The notes: generated from the sequence alone by a model not told the origin. DNA of 64,000 nt from CAUUJV01 sp963545565 (GCA_963545565.1 CAUUJV010000001.1:62001-126000); one strand, 5' to 3'; positions 35,927 through 46,137 are shown, counted from the stretch's first letter. Numbers and translations are program-made.

Positions 35927-37960
35927 ATGAAGTACTTTGTTGACATCAATGCACAGCGAAATGGAAACGGGGCTGAAGAGACTCCATTTAAGTCAATTAA
36001 CGAGGCTGCTCAAATTGCCAGAGCAGGTGATGAAGTTATTGTTGCTCCGGGCATTTACCGCGAGTATGTGGACCCTAAGAATGCTGGCACAGAAGATGCT
36101 CCAATTGTGTATCGCAGTTCTGAACCGCTTGGTGCAGTTATTACAGGTTCTGAAAAGTTGGCTGATTGGGAGCATGTAGAAGGTAACGTGTGGCGAGCTA
36201 CCATTGATAATGGGGTTTTCGGCACGTACAACCCATACACCGAATTTGTGTGTGGAGACTGGTACTTCGGCAAGGTTGACAAGCATACGGGCGCTGTATG
36301 GGTGAATGATCAAGCTCTCTATGAAACTGTCACTCTTGATGAATGCAAGGCTGGGGAGGTCTATCCAGACTCTTGGGAAACCGAGAAATCTGTGTACAAA
36401 TGGTACACGGAGCAAGATGAGGCCAAGAATCAGACTGTTATTTATGTGAATTTGCAAGGCGATAATCCGAATGAGCAGAATATTGAAATCGATATTCGCC
36501 GCGAGTGCTTTATGCCGTCTAGAGCGGGCATTAGCTACATCACCGTCTCGGGCTTTACTATTTGCCGTGCTGCAACCACATGGGCTCCACCGGCGGCATA
36601 TCAAGACGGCATGATTGGCCCGCACTGGTCTCGTAACTGGATCATTGAAGACTGCGAGATCTGGGGGAGCCGCTGCGCAGGTATTTCCCTGGGAAAGTAT
36701 AAGGACCCTGACAACGACCACTACTTCACTTACAAGCATGTAAAAAGTCCAACCCAAATGGAACGTGATGCAGTATGCCGCGGTCAGTATCACGGTTGGC
36801 TCAAGGAAAATATTGGGCATCATATTGTTCGCCGTAACAACATCCATCATTGTGAGCAGGACGGTATTGTTGGGCGTCAGGGATGTGTTTTCTCATTGAT
36901 TGAAGATAATCACATCCATAACATCAACAATATGCAGGAGCTTGCAGGCGCTGAAATTGCTGGCATTAAGCTCCACGCAGCAATTGACGTTGTAATGCGT
37001 CGCAATCATATCCATCACTCTACTATGGGTATTTGGTGTGATTGGGAAGCTCAGGGGACTCGCATTACTCAGAATGTGTTCCATCACAACAACCCAGCAG
37101 AGCCAGTCCCAATGGTTCCGGGAGCAATGATGAGCCAGGATGTATTCATTGAGGTAGGGCATGGGCCAACTCTTATCGACAATAACGTTATGCTTTCACG
37201 CGTATCTTTGCGCATGGCTACTGAGGGCGTTGCTTGTGTGCACAACTTGATGACTGGGCCGTTTACATCTGTTGGCTCTGGGGTTGACTTCATTGTTGAT
37301 GGGGTAAATCAACCTCGTTACACGCCGTACCATATTCAGCACCGCACCGAGGTAGCTGGCTTTATGACTATCCTCCACGGTGATGACCGCTTCTATAACA
37401 ATATCTTCGTTCAGAACACGCCGCTTTCTGAGCATGCAGGTGAAGTTAAAGAAGATATGGGAATGGTTATGAGCGATAATGAGGTGGTAGGAACCTCAGT
37501 CTTCGACGATTATCCCACTTACGACGAATGGTATGAGCCATTTAAGAAGATGGAAGGTCGTGGGGCTCGAGAAGTTGAAATGATGGAACTTACAAGTGCG
37601 CATTTTGGCCATTTGCCGGTGTGGGCTGAGGGAAACGTTTATTTGAAGGGCGCTGTTGCGTGGAAGAAGGAGACAGATAATCTCGTTGATACTTCTGACG
37701 ATGTGACGATCGAAGTTGTGGAGACTGAGGATGGTCACGTCAGCATGAAGACGAATCTCTTTGACAAGATTGGTGACTACCGTTCCGGTATCGTCACCAC
37801 CGAAACTCTTGGTGAAGCATTCGAGCCTGAGCAACGTTTTGAAAATCCAGATGGCACAGCAATCATCTTTGATACTGATTACTTTGGCAATCATCGTGGT
37901 ATCCGCGCTCTTGCTGGGCCTTTTGCAACTCCAAAAGATGCTCAAAAGACTTTATGGTAA
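35927..37960 (+). CDS. right-handed beta-helix glycoside hydrolase, GH120-like (probable beta-xylosidase)
   Basis: 677 residues without a signal peptide, so probably intracellular. The N-terminus (YFVDINAQRNGNGAEETPFKSINEAAQIARAGDEVIVAPGIYRE) is the cap of a parallel beta-helix. An inserted beta-rich region follows near 80-190, and helix repeats run to about 430 (VRRNNIHHCEQDGIVGRQG; MRRNHIHHSTMGIW). This architecture and length match GH120 beta-xylosidases known from Thermoanaerobacterium and Bifidobacterium. Asp372 (WCDWEAQGTR) and Glu409 (DVFIEVGHGP) are my candidates for nucleophile and acid/base. The assignment is from memory; other beta-helix glycosidases or lyases remain possible. Confidence 0.7.
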   Translation: MKYFVDINAQRNGNGAEETPFKSINEAAQIARAGDEVIVAPGIYREYVDPKNAGTEDAPIVYRSSEPLGAVITGSEKLADWEHVEGNVWRATIDNGVFGTYNPYTEFVCGDWYFGKVDKHTGAVWVNDQALYETVTLDECKAGEVYPDSWETEKSVYKWYTEQDEAKNQTVIYVNLQGDNPNEQNIEIDIRRECFMPSRAGISYITVSGFTICRAATTWAPPAAYQDGMIGPHWSRNWIIEDCEIWGSRCAGISLGKYKDPDNDHYFTYKHVKSPTQMERDAVCRGQYHGWLKENIGHHIVRRNNIHHCEQDGIVGRQGCVFSLIEDNHIHNINNMQELAGAEIAGIKLHAAIDVVMRRNHIHHSTMGIWCDWEAQGTRITQNVFHHNNPAEPVPMVPGAMMSQDVFIEVGHGPTLIDNNVMLSRVSLRMATEGVACVHNLMTGPFTSVGSGVDFIVDGVNQPRYTPYHIQHRTEVAGFMTILHGDDRFYNNIFVQNTPLSEHAGEVKEDMGMVMSDNEVVGTSVFDDYPTYDEWYEPFKKMEGRGAREVEMMELTSAHFGHLPVWAEGNVYLKGAVAWKKETDNLVDTSDDVTIEVVETEDGHVSMKTNLFDKIGDYRSGIVTTETLGEAFEPEQRFENPDGTAIIFDTDYFGNHRGIRALAGPFATPKDAQKTLW

Positions 37961-38010
37961 AGGTTTTTAATCTTAAATAGCGCCAAAAGTATTAAAATAT
38001 CAGCAAATTT

Positions 38011-38045
38011 AAAGCTCCTAGTTCACGTTGGCTAGGAGCTTTGCT
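38011..38045 (+). terminator. terminator after the GH120-like gene
   Basis: AAAGCTCCTAG and CTAGGAGCTTT form an 11-base stem around a ten-base loop, followed by TGCTTT. Good intrinsic structure. Confidence 0.7.
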
Positions 38046-38127
38046 TTACCCATTGGTGAGCTAAAGCCGCATACAATTGGGTATACGACTTAGCACACAA
38101 TTCGCCCTAATAGAGAAGAAAAATAGT

Positions 38128-38457
38128 ATGGCTTTAACAGTAAATCTTTACTACACAGGTAAAAATGGTAGCGCTCAAGCTTTCGTACGTGGAATGCAAG
38201 AGTCTGGTACGGTAGCAGCTATCCGTGCTGAATCTGGGAATCTGAAGTACGATTACTTCCAGCCCCTCGATGACCCTGAAACAATCCTTCTTATCGATAG
38301 CTGGGAAAATCAGGAAGCGATTGATAAGCATCATGCATCTGCAATGATGGCAACGTTGGCACAGCTTCGTGAAAAATATGACCTTCATATGCGGGTAGAA
38401 CGTTATGTTTCTGATGATTCTATGCCTGAAAGTGATAAATCTTTTATTAGAGAATAG
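38128..38457 (+). CDS. antibiotic biosynthesis monooxygenase (ABM)-fold protein
   Basis: 109-residue dimeric alpha/beta barrel of the ABM/YgiN type: the strand-helix pattern LTVNLYYTGKNGSAQAFVRGM, FQPLDDPETILLIDSWENQEAIDKHHAS and RVERYVSD are typical. Such proteins act as cofactor-free quinol or aromatic oxygenases or as stress proteins; no substrate can be read. ATG 38128 with AGAGAAGA upstream is preferred to ATG-like codons at 38077. It stands alone between the glycosidase terminator and the glycosyltransferase. Confidence 0.75.
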   Translation: MALTVNLYYTGKNGSAQAFVRGMQESGTVAAIRAESGNLKYDYFQPLDDPETILLIDSWENQEAIDKHHASAMMATLAQLREKYDLHMRVERYVSDDSMPESDKSFIRE

Positions 38458-38509
38458 CTAGAGAATTAAGTAGAAAGAAAAGACGGGGAGAAGTGAAGGA
38501 AGCTGAGCA

Positions 38510-39643
38510 GTGATTATCACCATCGTTGTTGATCAATATGGAACCACGAAAAACGGAACGTCTGTTACTGCACAGCAACTAGCCAAAGATCTCATCAAAA
38601 AGGGGCATGAGGTTCGGATATTATGCGGTAAAGGCACAGGCAAACCTGAGGAATCTGAGGAATCTGAGAAAATTTATGAGACAGGTGTCAATAAGATGCC
38701 AATCCTCTATCAAATTTGTAGATCCCAAGGGATGCTTTTAGGCCGCGTGCGTAAACAGGTGATTGCACATGCGTGCGATGGGGCAGATGTGGTGCATATT
38801 CTAATGATGTCACCATTAGGCAAAGCAGTTACCCGATATTGCGATGCTCACGGTATTGAGAAAACAGCTGCATTCCACGTGCAGCCAGAAAATATCACTT
38901 CCACTATTGGCTTAGGAACTTTCAAGCCTGTAAACTATTTCATCTACACGCTTTTAAGGAAGCAATACAATCAATTCACTCGTATACACTGTCCATCGCG
39001 GATGATTGCAGATCAGCTTAATTCTCACCATTATTCGTCAGAAAAATACGTAATTTCTAATGGAATTTCCTCACAGTTTTCTCCTCTCTCGGTTAGTAAG
39101 CCACCTGCATTTACAGATAAATATGTGATTTTGATGGTTGGTAGGCTTTCGGTTGAAAAACGCCAAGAATTAATCATTGATGCCGTCAAGAAAAGCAAAT
39201 ATGAGGGTAAGATTCAACTTATTTTTGCCGGTCAAGGGCCAAGAGGTAAAGCATTATTGCAACGGGCGAAGGGACTTACAAACAAACCAATCATCCGTTA
39301 TTTTGATAGGCAAGAGCTGATTCGCGTTATCAATTTCTCTGACTTGTATGTTCATGCGTCTGATGCAGAAATTGAGGGAATCTCTTGTATGGAAGCCTTT
39401 AGCTGCGGCTTAGTTCCTGTGATTTCCAATAGTCCTATTAGTGCTACAAAAGAACATGCGTTGACTGCAGAAAATCTTTTTGAAGCAAGAAATTCGGATT
39501 CGTTGGCGCAGCGTATTGATTACTGGATGGATCACACAGAGCGCAAGAATGAGCTCAGTAAAGAATACGTTGAATATGCTCAACAATTTGCTGCAACTTT
39601 ATGCACGCAGCTTCTCGAAAAGCAAGTACTTCACATAAACTAG
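38510..39643 (+). CDS. glycosyltransferase family 4 protein
   Basis: GT-B fold retaining glycosyltransferase of 377 residues. The N-domain has VVDQYGTTKNGTSVTAQQLAKDLIKKGHEV with a glycine-containing acceptor loop; the C-domain has VILMVGRLSVEKRQELIIDAV and the sugar-nucleotide region LYVHASDAEIEGISCMEAFSCG. GTG start with AAGGA nine bases upstream. Homologues include lipid glucosyltransferases and cell-surface glycan enzymes; the acceptor is not predictable. Upstream of a lipoprotein gene on the same strand. Confidence 0.82.
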   Translation: MIITIVVDQYGTTKNGTSVTAQQLAKDLIKKGHEVRILCGKGTGKPEESEESEKIYETGVNKMPILYQICRSQGMLLGRVRKQVIAHACDGADVVHILMMSPLGKAVTRYCDAHGIEKTAAFHVQPENITSTIGLGTFKPVNYFIYTLLRKQYNQFTRIHCPSRMIADQLNSHHYSSEKYVISNGISSQFSPLSVSKPPAFTDKYVILMVGRLSVEKRQELIIDAVKKSKYEGKIQLIFAGQGPRGKALLQRAKGLTNKPIIRYFDRQELIRVINFSDLYVHASDAEIEGISCMEAFSCGLVPVISNSPISATKEHALTAENLFEARNSDSLAQRIDYWMDHTERKNELSKEYVEYAQQFAATLCTQLLEKQVLHIN

Positions 39644-39711
39644 ACGTTGAACAAGCAGAACACTGAATAGCAACATAACAATTTTGAGCAGCACGGCGGT
39701 GAAAGACGATA

Positions 39712-40494
39712 ATGAGTACTTTTCGGGAAAATCGTTTTATACGGCATACTTTACTTGCTCTGCTCTCAATTGTATGCGTTGTTAGCCTTGCAGGATGCTC
39801 GAATCCTATCAGTGCTTTCTATAGCTCTCAAACACAGTCAAATCAAGCAAATCAAACAGCGGTGGGGCACAGTTACACACTTAAGCAAAAATCTGGGGCT
39901 ACGCAATACGACGGTGAAGACTGCAGCGATCTCGTTATTGGAGTTGTGTCAAGCTCAGCCAAGTCTGGCGAGAAGGCGACGATGGATTCTCTTGCTGCTG
40001 CGATCCAGAACAGGGGTATAAAAACTCTCGTAGCCCATGGAGATACATCTTCTGCACAAATTCAATCAGTGAGAGATTTTGTCAACAGGGAAGTATTTGC
40101 TATTGTCGTTCATCCTGATGCTTTTGAGTCTTCAGAGTCTTCAGGTTCTTCGAACAGCCGGCTTTCCCAGCTTTCTCGTCTTTCTCGTCGTTGGTCTACA
40201 GCATTACAAGAAGCTCGTAATGCTGGAATCCCAGTTTTGATAGTCAATAGTTCAGTCAAACAATTATCGCGAGCAAAAATTTCCCATACTCTGTATGCAG
40301 GAATTTGGAATATCACTATAAAAAATCAATCAAAAGATGCTTCACACAAGACAGCTTCAAGTGTTTCGGGCAAAAATAATAGTAATAGTAATAGTAAGAA
40401 GCAGCTCAGTGTTGACACAGTTCTTTTCAACGTTATTGATGATAGACCGCACTCCACGGTTATGATGAGTAGCATCGAATTAGAATCAGATTAG
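39712..40494 (+). CDS. lipoprotein resembling part of a periplasmic sugar-binding (LacI/RbsB-like) protein
   Basis: Signal sequence RHTLLALLSIVCVVSLAGC with lipobox LAGC, so a surface lipoprotein. The mature part starts with a linker, then a beta-alpha pattern like a type 1 solute-binding lobe: DLVIGVVSSSAKSGEKATMDSLAAAI, VFAIVVHPDA, RNAGIPVLIVNSSV. Only about one lobe is present in 260 residues, and the end is Lys/Asn/Ser-rich. No ABC transporter genes are adjacent. It may be a sensor or a shortened binding protein; function is unknown. Confidence 0.6.
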   Translation: MSTFRENRFIRHTLLALLSIVCVVSLAGCSNPISAFYSSQTQSNQANQTAVGHSYTLKQKSGATQYDGEDCSDLVIGVVSSSAKSGEKATMDSLAAAIQNRGIKTLVAHGDTSSAQIQSVRDFVNREVFAIVVHPDAFESSESSGSSNSRLSQLSRLSRRWSTALQEARNAGIPVLIVNSSVKQLSRAKISHTLYAGIWNITIKNQSKDASHKTASSVSGKNNSNSNSKKQLSVDTVLFNVIDDRPHSTVMMSSIELESD

Positions 40495-40508
40495 AAAGTT
40501 CTCGATTT

Positions 40509-43058
40509 ATGACAGTAACTTTGCCTGAGACGAAGCAGAGGGGGCTAACAGCAGCCCAAGTTTCCGAACGTGTTCGAGCAGGGCAAGTCAATAAGGTTAA
40601 CGATAAGTCGTCTCGCTCTATTGGGCAGATTATTCGGGCTAATATTTTCACGCTGTTTAACGCAATTATTCTTGCCGCAATGATTCTTGTGCTGCTTACA
40701 GGGCAGTGGAAAGATGCTGTTTTTGGCTTTGTGATTATCATAAACACCTGTATTGGCATTTTTACGGAGCTTCGCGCTAAACAGACTCTCGATTCTTTAT
40801 CGATTTTGATCGCTGCACATTACTTTGTTCGACGAGATGGTCAGAATGTCGAAGTAACTCATGATGGCATTGTACTCGGTGATTTGCTGTGGATTCGCTC
40901 AGGAGACCAAGTACCTGCCGATGCGAAAATTCTTGAAAATTATGGTATTGAGCTTGATGAATCGATGCTAACAGGAGAATCCCGCACAGTTAAAAAGAGG
41001 ATTGATGACACAGTTTATTCAGGTGCGACTGTTGTTTCCGGCATGGCGCTGGTTCAGGTTACCGCAGTAGGTGAGAACTCTTACGCAGCAAAGCTGACTG
41101 CGGAGGCGAAAGTTTTTAAGCGCACACATTCAGACCTTAATGCTGGCATTAACACCATTTTGAAAGTGATGACTTTCTTTGTAGTCCCGCTGTGTGCTCT
41201 GCTTATCTGGAGTCAGCTTCAAACGGTGGGCGGTTTTTCTGCAGCTCTTGCAAGTGGAGCATGGCGCAGCGCAGTGGTTTCTGCTGTTGCTGGCGTTGTG
41301 GGAATGATCCCTGAAGGCCTTGTTCTACTTACATCACTTAATTTTGCAATCGCAGCGATGCGTCTTGCCCGGCAAAACACGCTCGTGCAGGAGATGGAAG
41401 CAGTGGAAACACTGGCGCGAGTGGATGTGCTTAACCTAGATAAGACAGGGACTATAACTGATGGCGGTATTGCACTTGATGGCATGATTCTTACTGAGGA
41501 TATTGCTGTAGAAACATCAAATCAATGGGAGAATTTTCCTCCCAAAGTTGTGCGTGCGCTGCATGATGTATGCAATGAAACATCGCCGAATACTACTGCG
41601 CTCGCGGTAATGGTTGGCTTATCTGAATTTTATAAAGAAACCAATTTAGATGAGAATAGCGCTATAAAAAATCTGTCAGAAGCTATTTCTGCGCGTACTC
41701 CGTTCTCATCAGATCGCAAATGGAGTGCTATTGCGTACAGCAGCGGTGAACAATGGTTCTTCGGTGCTCCCGAAGTTGTTCTCTTAGCTCGCCCGCAGGG
41801 GTGGAATCAGCAAGACCCCATAGTTGCTCGAATAAATCGGCTGGCGGAAAGTGGTGTGCGTGTTCTTGTGCTTGCTCAGGCTTTTGCTCAGCCTGATAAT
41901 AATCAGGCGAAGTCAGAGATGCCTGTTGAACAGCTCAATCCTGAACTGCACCCAGTTGCACTTGTTATATGCTCAGAATCTGTGCGTGCAGATGCTCAAG
42001 AAACACTGGCATGGTTTAGGGAACAAGGCGTTCGCCCGCGTGTCATCTCCGGTGATAATCCTCGAACTGTTGCTGCAATTGCCCAAAAAGTCCAACTTGT
42101 GGGAGAAGGCAAGACGCCTCGCTTTATGGATGCGCGAGAACTTCCAAAATCTGTTGAGGAGATTGCAAAAGTTGTTGAGAATGTTGATGTTATAGGCCGC
42201 GTGCTTCCGGAGCAGAAGAAGGCTATCGTGCAGGCTCTGCATCTGCAGAATCACACTGTTGCTATGACGGGTGACGGCGTTAATGATGCATTAGCTCTGA
42301 AGGAAGCGGATTTGGGAATTGCTATGGGAAATGCTGCTCCTGCAACTAAGGCAGTGGCTCAAATCGTGCTTGTTGATTCGTTATTCTCCCATTTACCTAG
42401 CGTGGTGGCGAGAGGACGCCAAGTAATGGCAAATATGGAGCGGGTTGCTGGGCTTTTCCTCGTCAAAACCGTGTATTCACTCATTATTTCATTGGGGGTT
42501 GTGTTGAGCGGAATTTCGTACCCGTATCTACCACGCCATATCACGTATGTTGGCGCTTTAACGATTGGAATTCCAGCATTTATTCTTGCACTTACTCCGA
42601 ATACACGGCGTTATATTCCTGGCTTCCTGCAACGAGTTGTGCAATTTGCAATTCCTGGAGGAACTGCAATTGGTTTAACTCTTCTCACCGTTGCATGGGT
42701 AATGCCTAAATTGATGGGCTGGGATACGTCTACTTCAGCCGGATTGTCATCACTGCGAGCAACGAGTGCAGTTATTCTCTTTGTACTTGGCATAGGCGTG
42801 TTATGTCTTGTTGCACAGCCGCTTAACTCATGGCGAGGAGTACTTGTTCTTATTTTTGCTTGTGCAGGGATTATCGGAATGCATATTCCATTCGTTGCTT
42901 CGTTCTTCAACCTGCGCACTTTAAGTTTGCCTGTGATAGGGGCATCTGCTGCTGGTCTCATCATTGCTGTAGCAATTGGACTAATAATAAGGGCGATAAT
43001 TAGAGCGATTGTGTTCAATAATGGGCGAATTATCACACAGGAAATAAATACACGCTAG
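40509..43058 (+). CDS. cation-translocating P-type ATPase, CtpE-like
   Basis: 849-residue membrane pump. Actuator motif LTGES near residue 155, PEGL in the fourth helix region (GMIPEGLVLLTSLNFAIAAM), phosphorylation site DKTGT with Asp311, nucleotide-binding domain, and hinge TGDGVNDAL near 587-595. Six C-terminal helices follow. The PEGL motif and the lack of an N-terminal metal-binding domain place it with CtpE/P2-like actinobacterial pumps, one of which has been linked to calcium uptake in mycobacteria; the ion here is unknown. Starts 14 bases after the lipoprotein gene stop. Confidence 0.88.
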   Translation: MTVTLPETKQRGLTAAQVSERVRAGQVNKVNDKSSRSIGQIIRANIFTLFNAIILAAMILVLLTGQWKDAVFGFVIIINTCIGIFTELRAKQTLDSLSILIAAHYFVRRDGQNVEVTHDGIVLGDLLWIRSGDQVPADAKILENYGIELDESMLTGESRTVKKRIDDTVYSGATVVSGMALVQVTAVGENSYAAKLTAEAKVFKRTHSDLNAGINTILKVMTFFVVPLCALLIWSQLQTVGGFSAALASGAWRSAVVSAVAGVVGMIPEGLVLLTSLNFAIAAMRLARQNTLVQEMEAVETLARVDVLNLDKTGTITDGGIALDGMILTEDIAVETSNQWENFPPKVVRALHDVCNETSPNTTALAVMVGLSEFYKETNLDENSAIKNLSEAISARTPFSSDRKWSAIAYSSGEQWFFGAPEVVLLARPQGWNQQDPIVARINRLAESGVRVLVLAQAFAQPDNNQAKSEMPVEQLNPELHPVALVICSESVRADAQETLAWFREQGVRPRVISGDNPRTVAAIAQKVQLVGEGKTPRFMDARELPKSVEEIAKVVENVDVIGRVLPEQKKAIVQALHLQNHTVAMTGDGVNDALALKEADLGIAMGNAAPATKAVAQIVLVDSLFSHLPSVVARGRQVMANMERVAGLFLVKTVYSLIISLGVVLSGISYPYLPRHITYVGALTIGIPAFILALTPNTRRYIPGFLQRVVQFAIPGGTAIGLTLLTVAWVMPKLMGWDTSTSAGLSSLRATSAVILFVLGIGVLCLVAQPLNSWRGVLVLIFACAGIIGMHIPFVASFFNLRTLSLPVIGASAAGLIIAVAIGLIIRAIIRAIVFNNGRIITQEINTR

Positions 43059-43150
43059 AAATGTATGTTAGAAATGTATTTGTACGCATTTCACATAGAG
43101 AAGTGTAAATTACGTTCCAGCACACTGTGCCATACATAAGGAGGCCTGAT

Positions 43151-45862
43151 TTGTCTCTTCGCGATGACCAGCTTTCTCAGCTTAGCGTTGGTTCCGCTAC
43201 GTTTGATTATTACAAGATTGCTGATTTAGAGGGTATTGATCATCTCCCATATTCATTGAAGGTGCTCGTAGAAAATCTCGTGCGCAATATCGATGGGCAG
43301 AATATTACTGATGATCATGTTCGTGCATTACTTAATTGGGATCCTTCAGCTGAACCAAGTCACGAAATTCAGTTCACTCCTTCACGCGTTGTGATGCAAG
43401 ACTTTACTGGCGTTCCCTGCATTGTTGATTTAGCAACTATGCGTGATGCTGTGAAGAATTTGGGGGGAGACCCTAGCGTTATCAATCCTCAGGTTCCAGC
43501 ACAAATGGTAATTGATCACTCAGTGCAGATTGATGTGGCTGGAACACCTGACGCTTTTGAGCGCAATATGGATCGAGAATATGAGCGCAATCGTGAGAGA
43601 TACCAGTTCCTTCGTTGGGGGCAACAGGCTTTTGAAAACTTCCGAGTAGTTCCTCCAGGAACTGGCATTATTCATCAGGTCAACATCGAATATTTAGCTA
43701 AAGTTGTTATGACTAAGCTTGGGGAGACTGGCAACCAGCTTGCATATCTCGACTCGTGTGTAGGCACTGATTCCCACACCACTATGGTCAATGGTCTGGG
43801 TGTGCTTGGCTGGGGCGTGGGTGGTATCGAAGCTGAAGCTGCTATGCTTGGTCAGCCTGTTTCCATGTTGATCCCTAAGGTTGTCGGCTTTAAGCTTACT
43901 GGTTCTATTCCTGAAGGTGTAACCGCAACTGACGTGGTCTTAACTATCACTGATATGCTTCGTCAGCATGGAGTGGTGGGCAAATTCGTTGAGTTCTTTG
44001 GCGAAGGCGTTTCCAGTGTTCCTCTGGCTAACAGAGCAACTATTGGCAATATGAGCCCTGAATTCGGCTCTACATGCGGCATTTTCCCTATTGATGATGC
44101 CACTCTCGATTATCTACGCTTGACTGGTCGCTCTGAAGAACAAGTGCAGCTTGTCAAGGAGTATGCACAGGCAAACAAGCTCTGGCACGACACTTCCGCT
44201 CCAGACTATGTTGAGCCACAATATTCTGAATACATGGAACTTGACCTTTCTACGGTTGTTCCATCTATTGCAGGCCCGAAGCGCCCTCAAGACAGAATTT
44301 TGCTGAGCGAATCCAAGAAGGCATTCAACGATGCTATTGGCGCGTATGTGACCGATAAGACCTCTCGTGAATCAGTTGCAGTTGATTCTGAAGCTAAAGG
44401 TGAATTTAATCTAAAGAATGGTGATGTTACTATTGCTTCTATCACCAGCTGCACAAACACTTCAAACCCATCGGTAATGGTGGCTGCAGGTTTGCTTGCA
44501 CGCAAGACGAATCAGCTTGGTCTTAAACCGAAACCTTGGGTGAAAACTTCTTTAGCTCCAGGCTCTCAGGTTGTTACGGATTATCTCAACAAGGCTGGGC
44601 TTACCAAAGATCTTGACGCTCTTGGCTTTGAACTTGTGGGCTACGGCTGCACCACATGTATTGGTAATTCTGGCCCACTTGATCCTCAGATTTCCGAATC
44701 TATTAACGAGAACGACTTAGCTGTAACAGCCGTACTCTCTGGAAATCGTAACTTTGAAGGTCGCATCAGCCCAGATGTGAAGATGAATTATTTAGCATCG
44801 CCTCCTCTGGTTATTGCTTATGCTCTTGCTGGCACCATGGATTTCGATTTTGAAACTGAATCTCTTGGAAACGACAAGAACGGTAATCCCGTCTATTTGC
44901 GAGATATTTGGCCAAGCAATGATGATATTGCTGAGGTTGTGGGCGAATCTTTGACTCGCGATATGTATGAGAAGGATTATGCGTCCGTATTTGATGGCGA
45001 CGATCGTTGGCGTAGTTTACAGATTCCTGATGGAGACCTCTTCGATTGGGATGATAGCTCAACGTATGTTCGCCGCCAGACCTTCTTTGACGGTATGGCA
45101 GCACAGCCAACTCCAGTAGAGAATATTTCCTCTGCTAGAGTGCTTGCTTTACTTGGCGATTCTGTAACGACTGATCATATTTCTCCGGCGGGTGCTTTTG
45201 CGGCAACCAGCCCTGCAGGAAAGTATCTGACCGAACGCGGTATTGCTGTTCGCGATTTCAACTCTTATGGTTCACGCAGAGGGAACCATGAAGTAATGGT
45301 GCGTGGAACCTTTGGAAACATTCGCTTGCGTAACCAATTGCTCGCTTCGGTGGGTGAGGACGTTATTGCTGGTGGATACACCTACGATTTCAATAATAAG
45401 AAGGTTTCCACTATTTTTAATGCTTCTGAAGCATACAAGAAGACTAATACTCCTCTTGTAATTCTGGCCGGTAAGGAGTATGGAACAGGATCTTCTCGCG
45501 ACTGGGCTGCAAAGGGAACTTTAATGCTCGGTGTAAAAGCTGTTATTGCATGCAGCTTTGAGCGCATTCACCGATCAAATCTCATCGGCATGGGTGTACT
45601 CCCATTGCAGTTCCCTCAAGGGCAAAATGCTGAAAGTCTTGGCCTTGATGGCACAGAAACTTTTGATTTCACCGGTATTGATGAGCTTAATAACGGCGTG
45701 ATTCCAGACACTGTGCATGTGAAGGCAACAAAACCAAAGCCTAGTGAAGAAGTCATTGAATTTGATGCAGTAGTCCGCGTAGATACACCGGGCGAGGCAG
45801 ATTATTACCGTAATGGCGGCATTCTGCAATACGTTCTGCGTAATCTGATGACCGCTCGCTAA
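43151..45862 (+). CDS. acnA: aconitate hydratase
   Basis: Iron-sulfur enzyme isomerising citrate and isocitrate, here likely serving glutamate synthesis in a partial TCA route. Cluster cysteines are seen in [12 protein letters not shown] and [10 protein letters not shown]; the swivel domain has [23 protein letters not shown] 43151 is my start because AAGGAGG lies six bases upstream; the GTG at 43127 lies before that Shine-Dalgarno sequence. About 903 residues, normal for AcnA. A short repeat and hairpins follow. Confidence 0.95.
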   Translation: MSLRDDQLSQLSVGSATFDYYKIADLEGIDHLPYSLKVLVENLVRNIDGQNITDDHVRALLNWDPSAEPSHEIQFTPSRVVMQDFTGVPCIVDLATMRDAVKNLGGDPSVINPQVPAQMVIDHSVQIDVAGTPDAFERNMDREYERNRERYQFLRWGQQAFENFRVVPPGTGIIHQVNIEYLAKVVMTKLGETGNQLAYLDSCVGTDSHTTMVNGLGVLGWGVGGIEAEAAMLGQPVSMLIPKVVGFKLTGSIPEGVTATDVVLTITDMLRQHGVVGKFVEFFGEGVSSVPLANRATIGNMSPEFGSTCGIFPIDDATLDYLRLTGRSEEQVQLVKEYAQANKLWHDTSAPDYVEPQYSEYMELDLSTVVPSIAGPKRPQDRILLSESKKAFNDAIGAYVTDKTSRESVAVDSEAKGEFNLKNGDVTIASITSCTNTSNPSVMVAAGLLARKTNQLGLKPKPWVKTSLAPGSQVVTDYLNKAGLTKDLDALGFELVGYGCTTCIGNSGPLDPQISESINENDLAVTAVLSGNRNFEGRISPDVKMNYLASPPLVIAYALAGTMDFDFETESLGNDKNGNPVYLRDIWPSNDDIAEVVGESLTRDMYEKDYASVFDGDDRWRSLQIPDGDLFDWDDSSTYVRRQTFFDGMAAQPTPVENISSARVLALLGDSVTTDHISPAGAFAATSPAGKYLTERGIAVRDFNSYGSRRGNHEVMVRGTFGNIRLRNQLLASVGEDVIAGGYTYDFNNKKVSTIFNASEAYKKTNTPLVILAGKEYGTGSSRDWAAKGTLMLGVKAVIACSFERIHRSNLIGMGVLPLQFPQGQNAESLGLDGTETFDFTGIDELNNGVIPDTVHVKATKPKPSEEVIEFDAVVRVDTPGEADYYRNGGILQYVLRNLMTAR

Positions 45863-45897
45863 AATTTGAAAATTTAAAAATCTGAATATCTTCGGGG

Positions 45898-45941
45898 TAT
45901 CTGGTATCTGGTATTTGGTATTTGGTATTTGGATATCTGGG
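45898..45941 (+). repeat. tandem seven-base repeat (TATCTGG / TATTTGG)
   Basis: Two copies of TATCTGG are followed by three of TATTTGG and a diverged ATATCTGG, directly after acnA. It is non-coding and a plausible variable-number tandem repeat. A similar heptamer array lies before miaA. Confidence 0.8.
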
Positions 45942-45961
45942 AATTTAGATTTGGAAGGTTG

Positions 45962-46022
45962 CTCTTCAGGCACTACCATTTTCTCGATCACTTTGTTCGG
46001 TTTTATGGCAGTGCCTGAAGAG
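45962..46022 (+). terminator. long hairpin downstream of acnA
   Basis: CTCTTCAGGCACT and AGTGCCTGAAGAG form a perfect 13-base stem with a loop of about 35 bases. An A-rich stretch follows on the plus strand, so its efficiency is uncertain. Confidence 0.5.
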
Positions 46023-46025
46023 TAA

Positions 46026-46060
46026 TAAAAAAGCTTCCGCACCGTTGCCGATACGGAAGC
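46026..46060 (-). terminator. intrinsic terminator of the Bax-inhibitor-1 gene
   Basis: Read on the minus strand, GCTTCCG ... CGGAAGC is followed directly by TTTTTTATT. A classic terminator about 80 bases after the minus-strand stop codon. Confidence 0.75.
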
Positions 46061-46137
46061 CAGAAGTATGAAGATTTAAGCTCTCTACTTAAACTCTGCT
46101 TAATCCTCACTTAATCTCTGCTATTTAGCTACTTACC

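Noticed and set aside
44811..45110. Antisense open frame inside acnA
   Set aside because: A shadow of the aconitase coding frame with no independent start signals.
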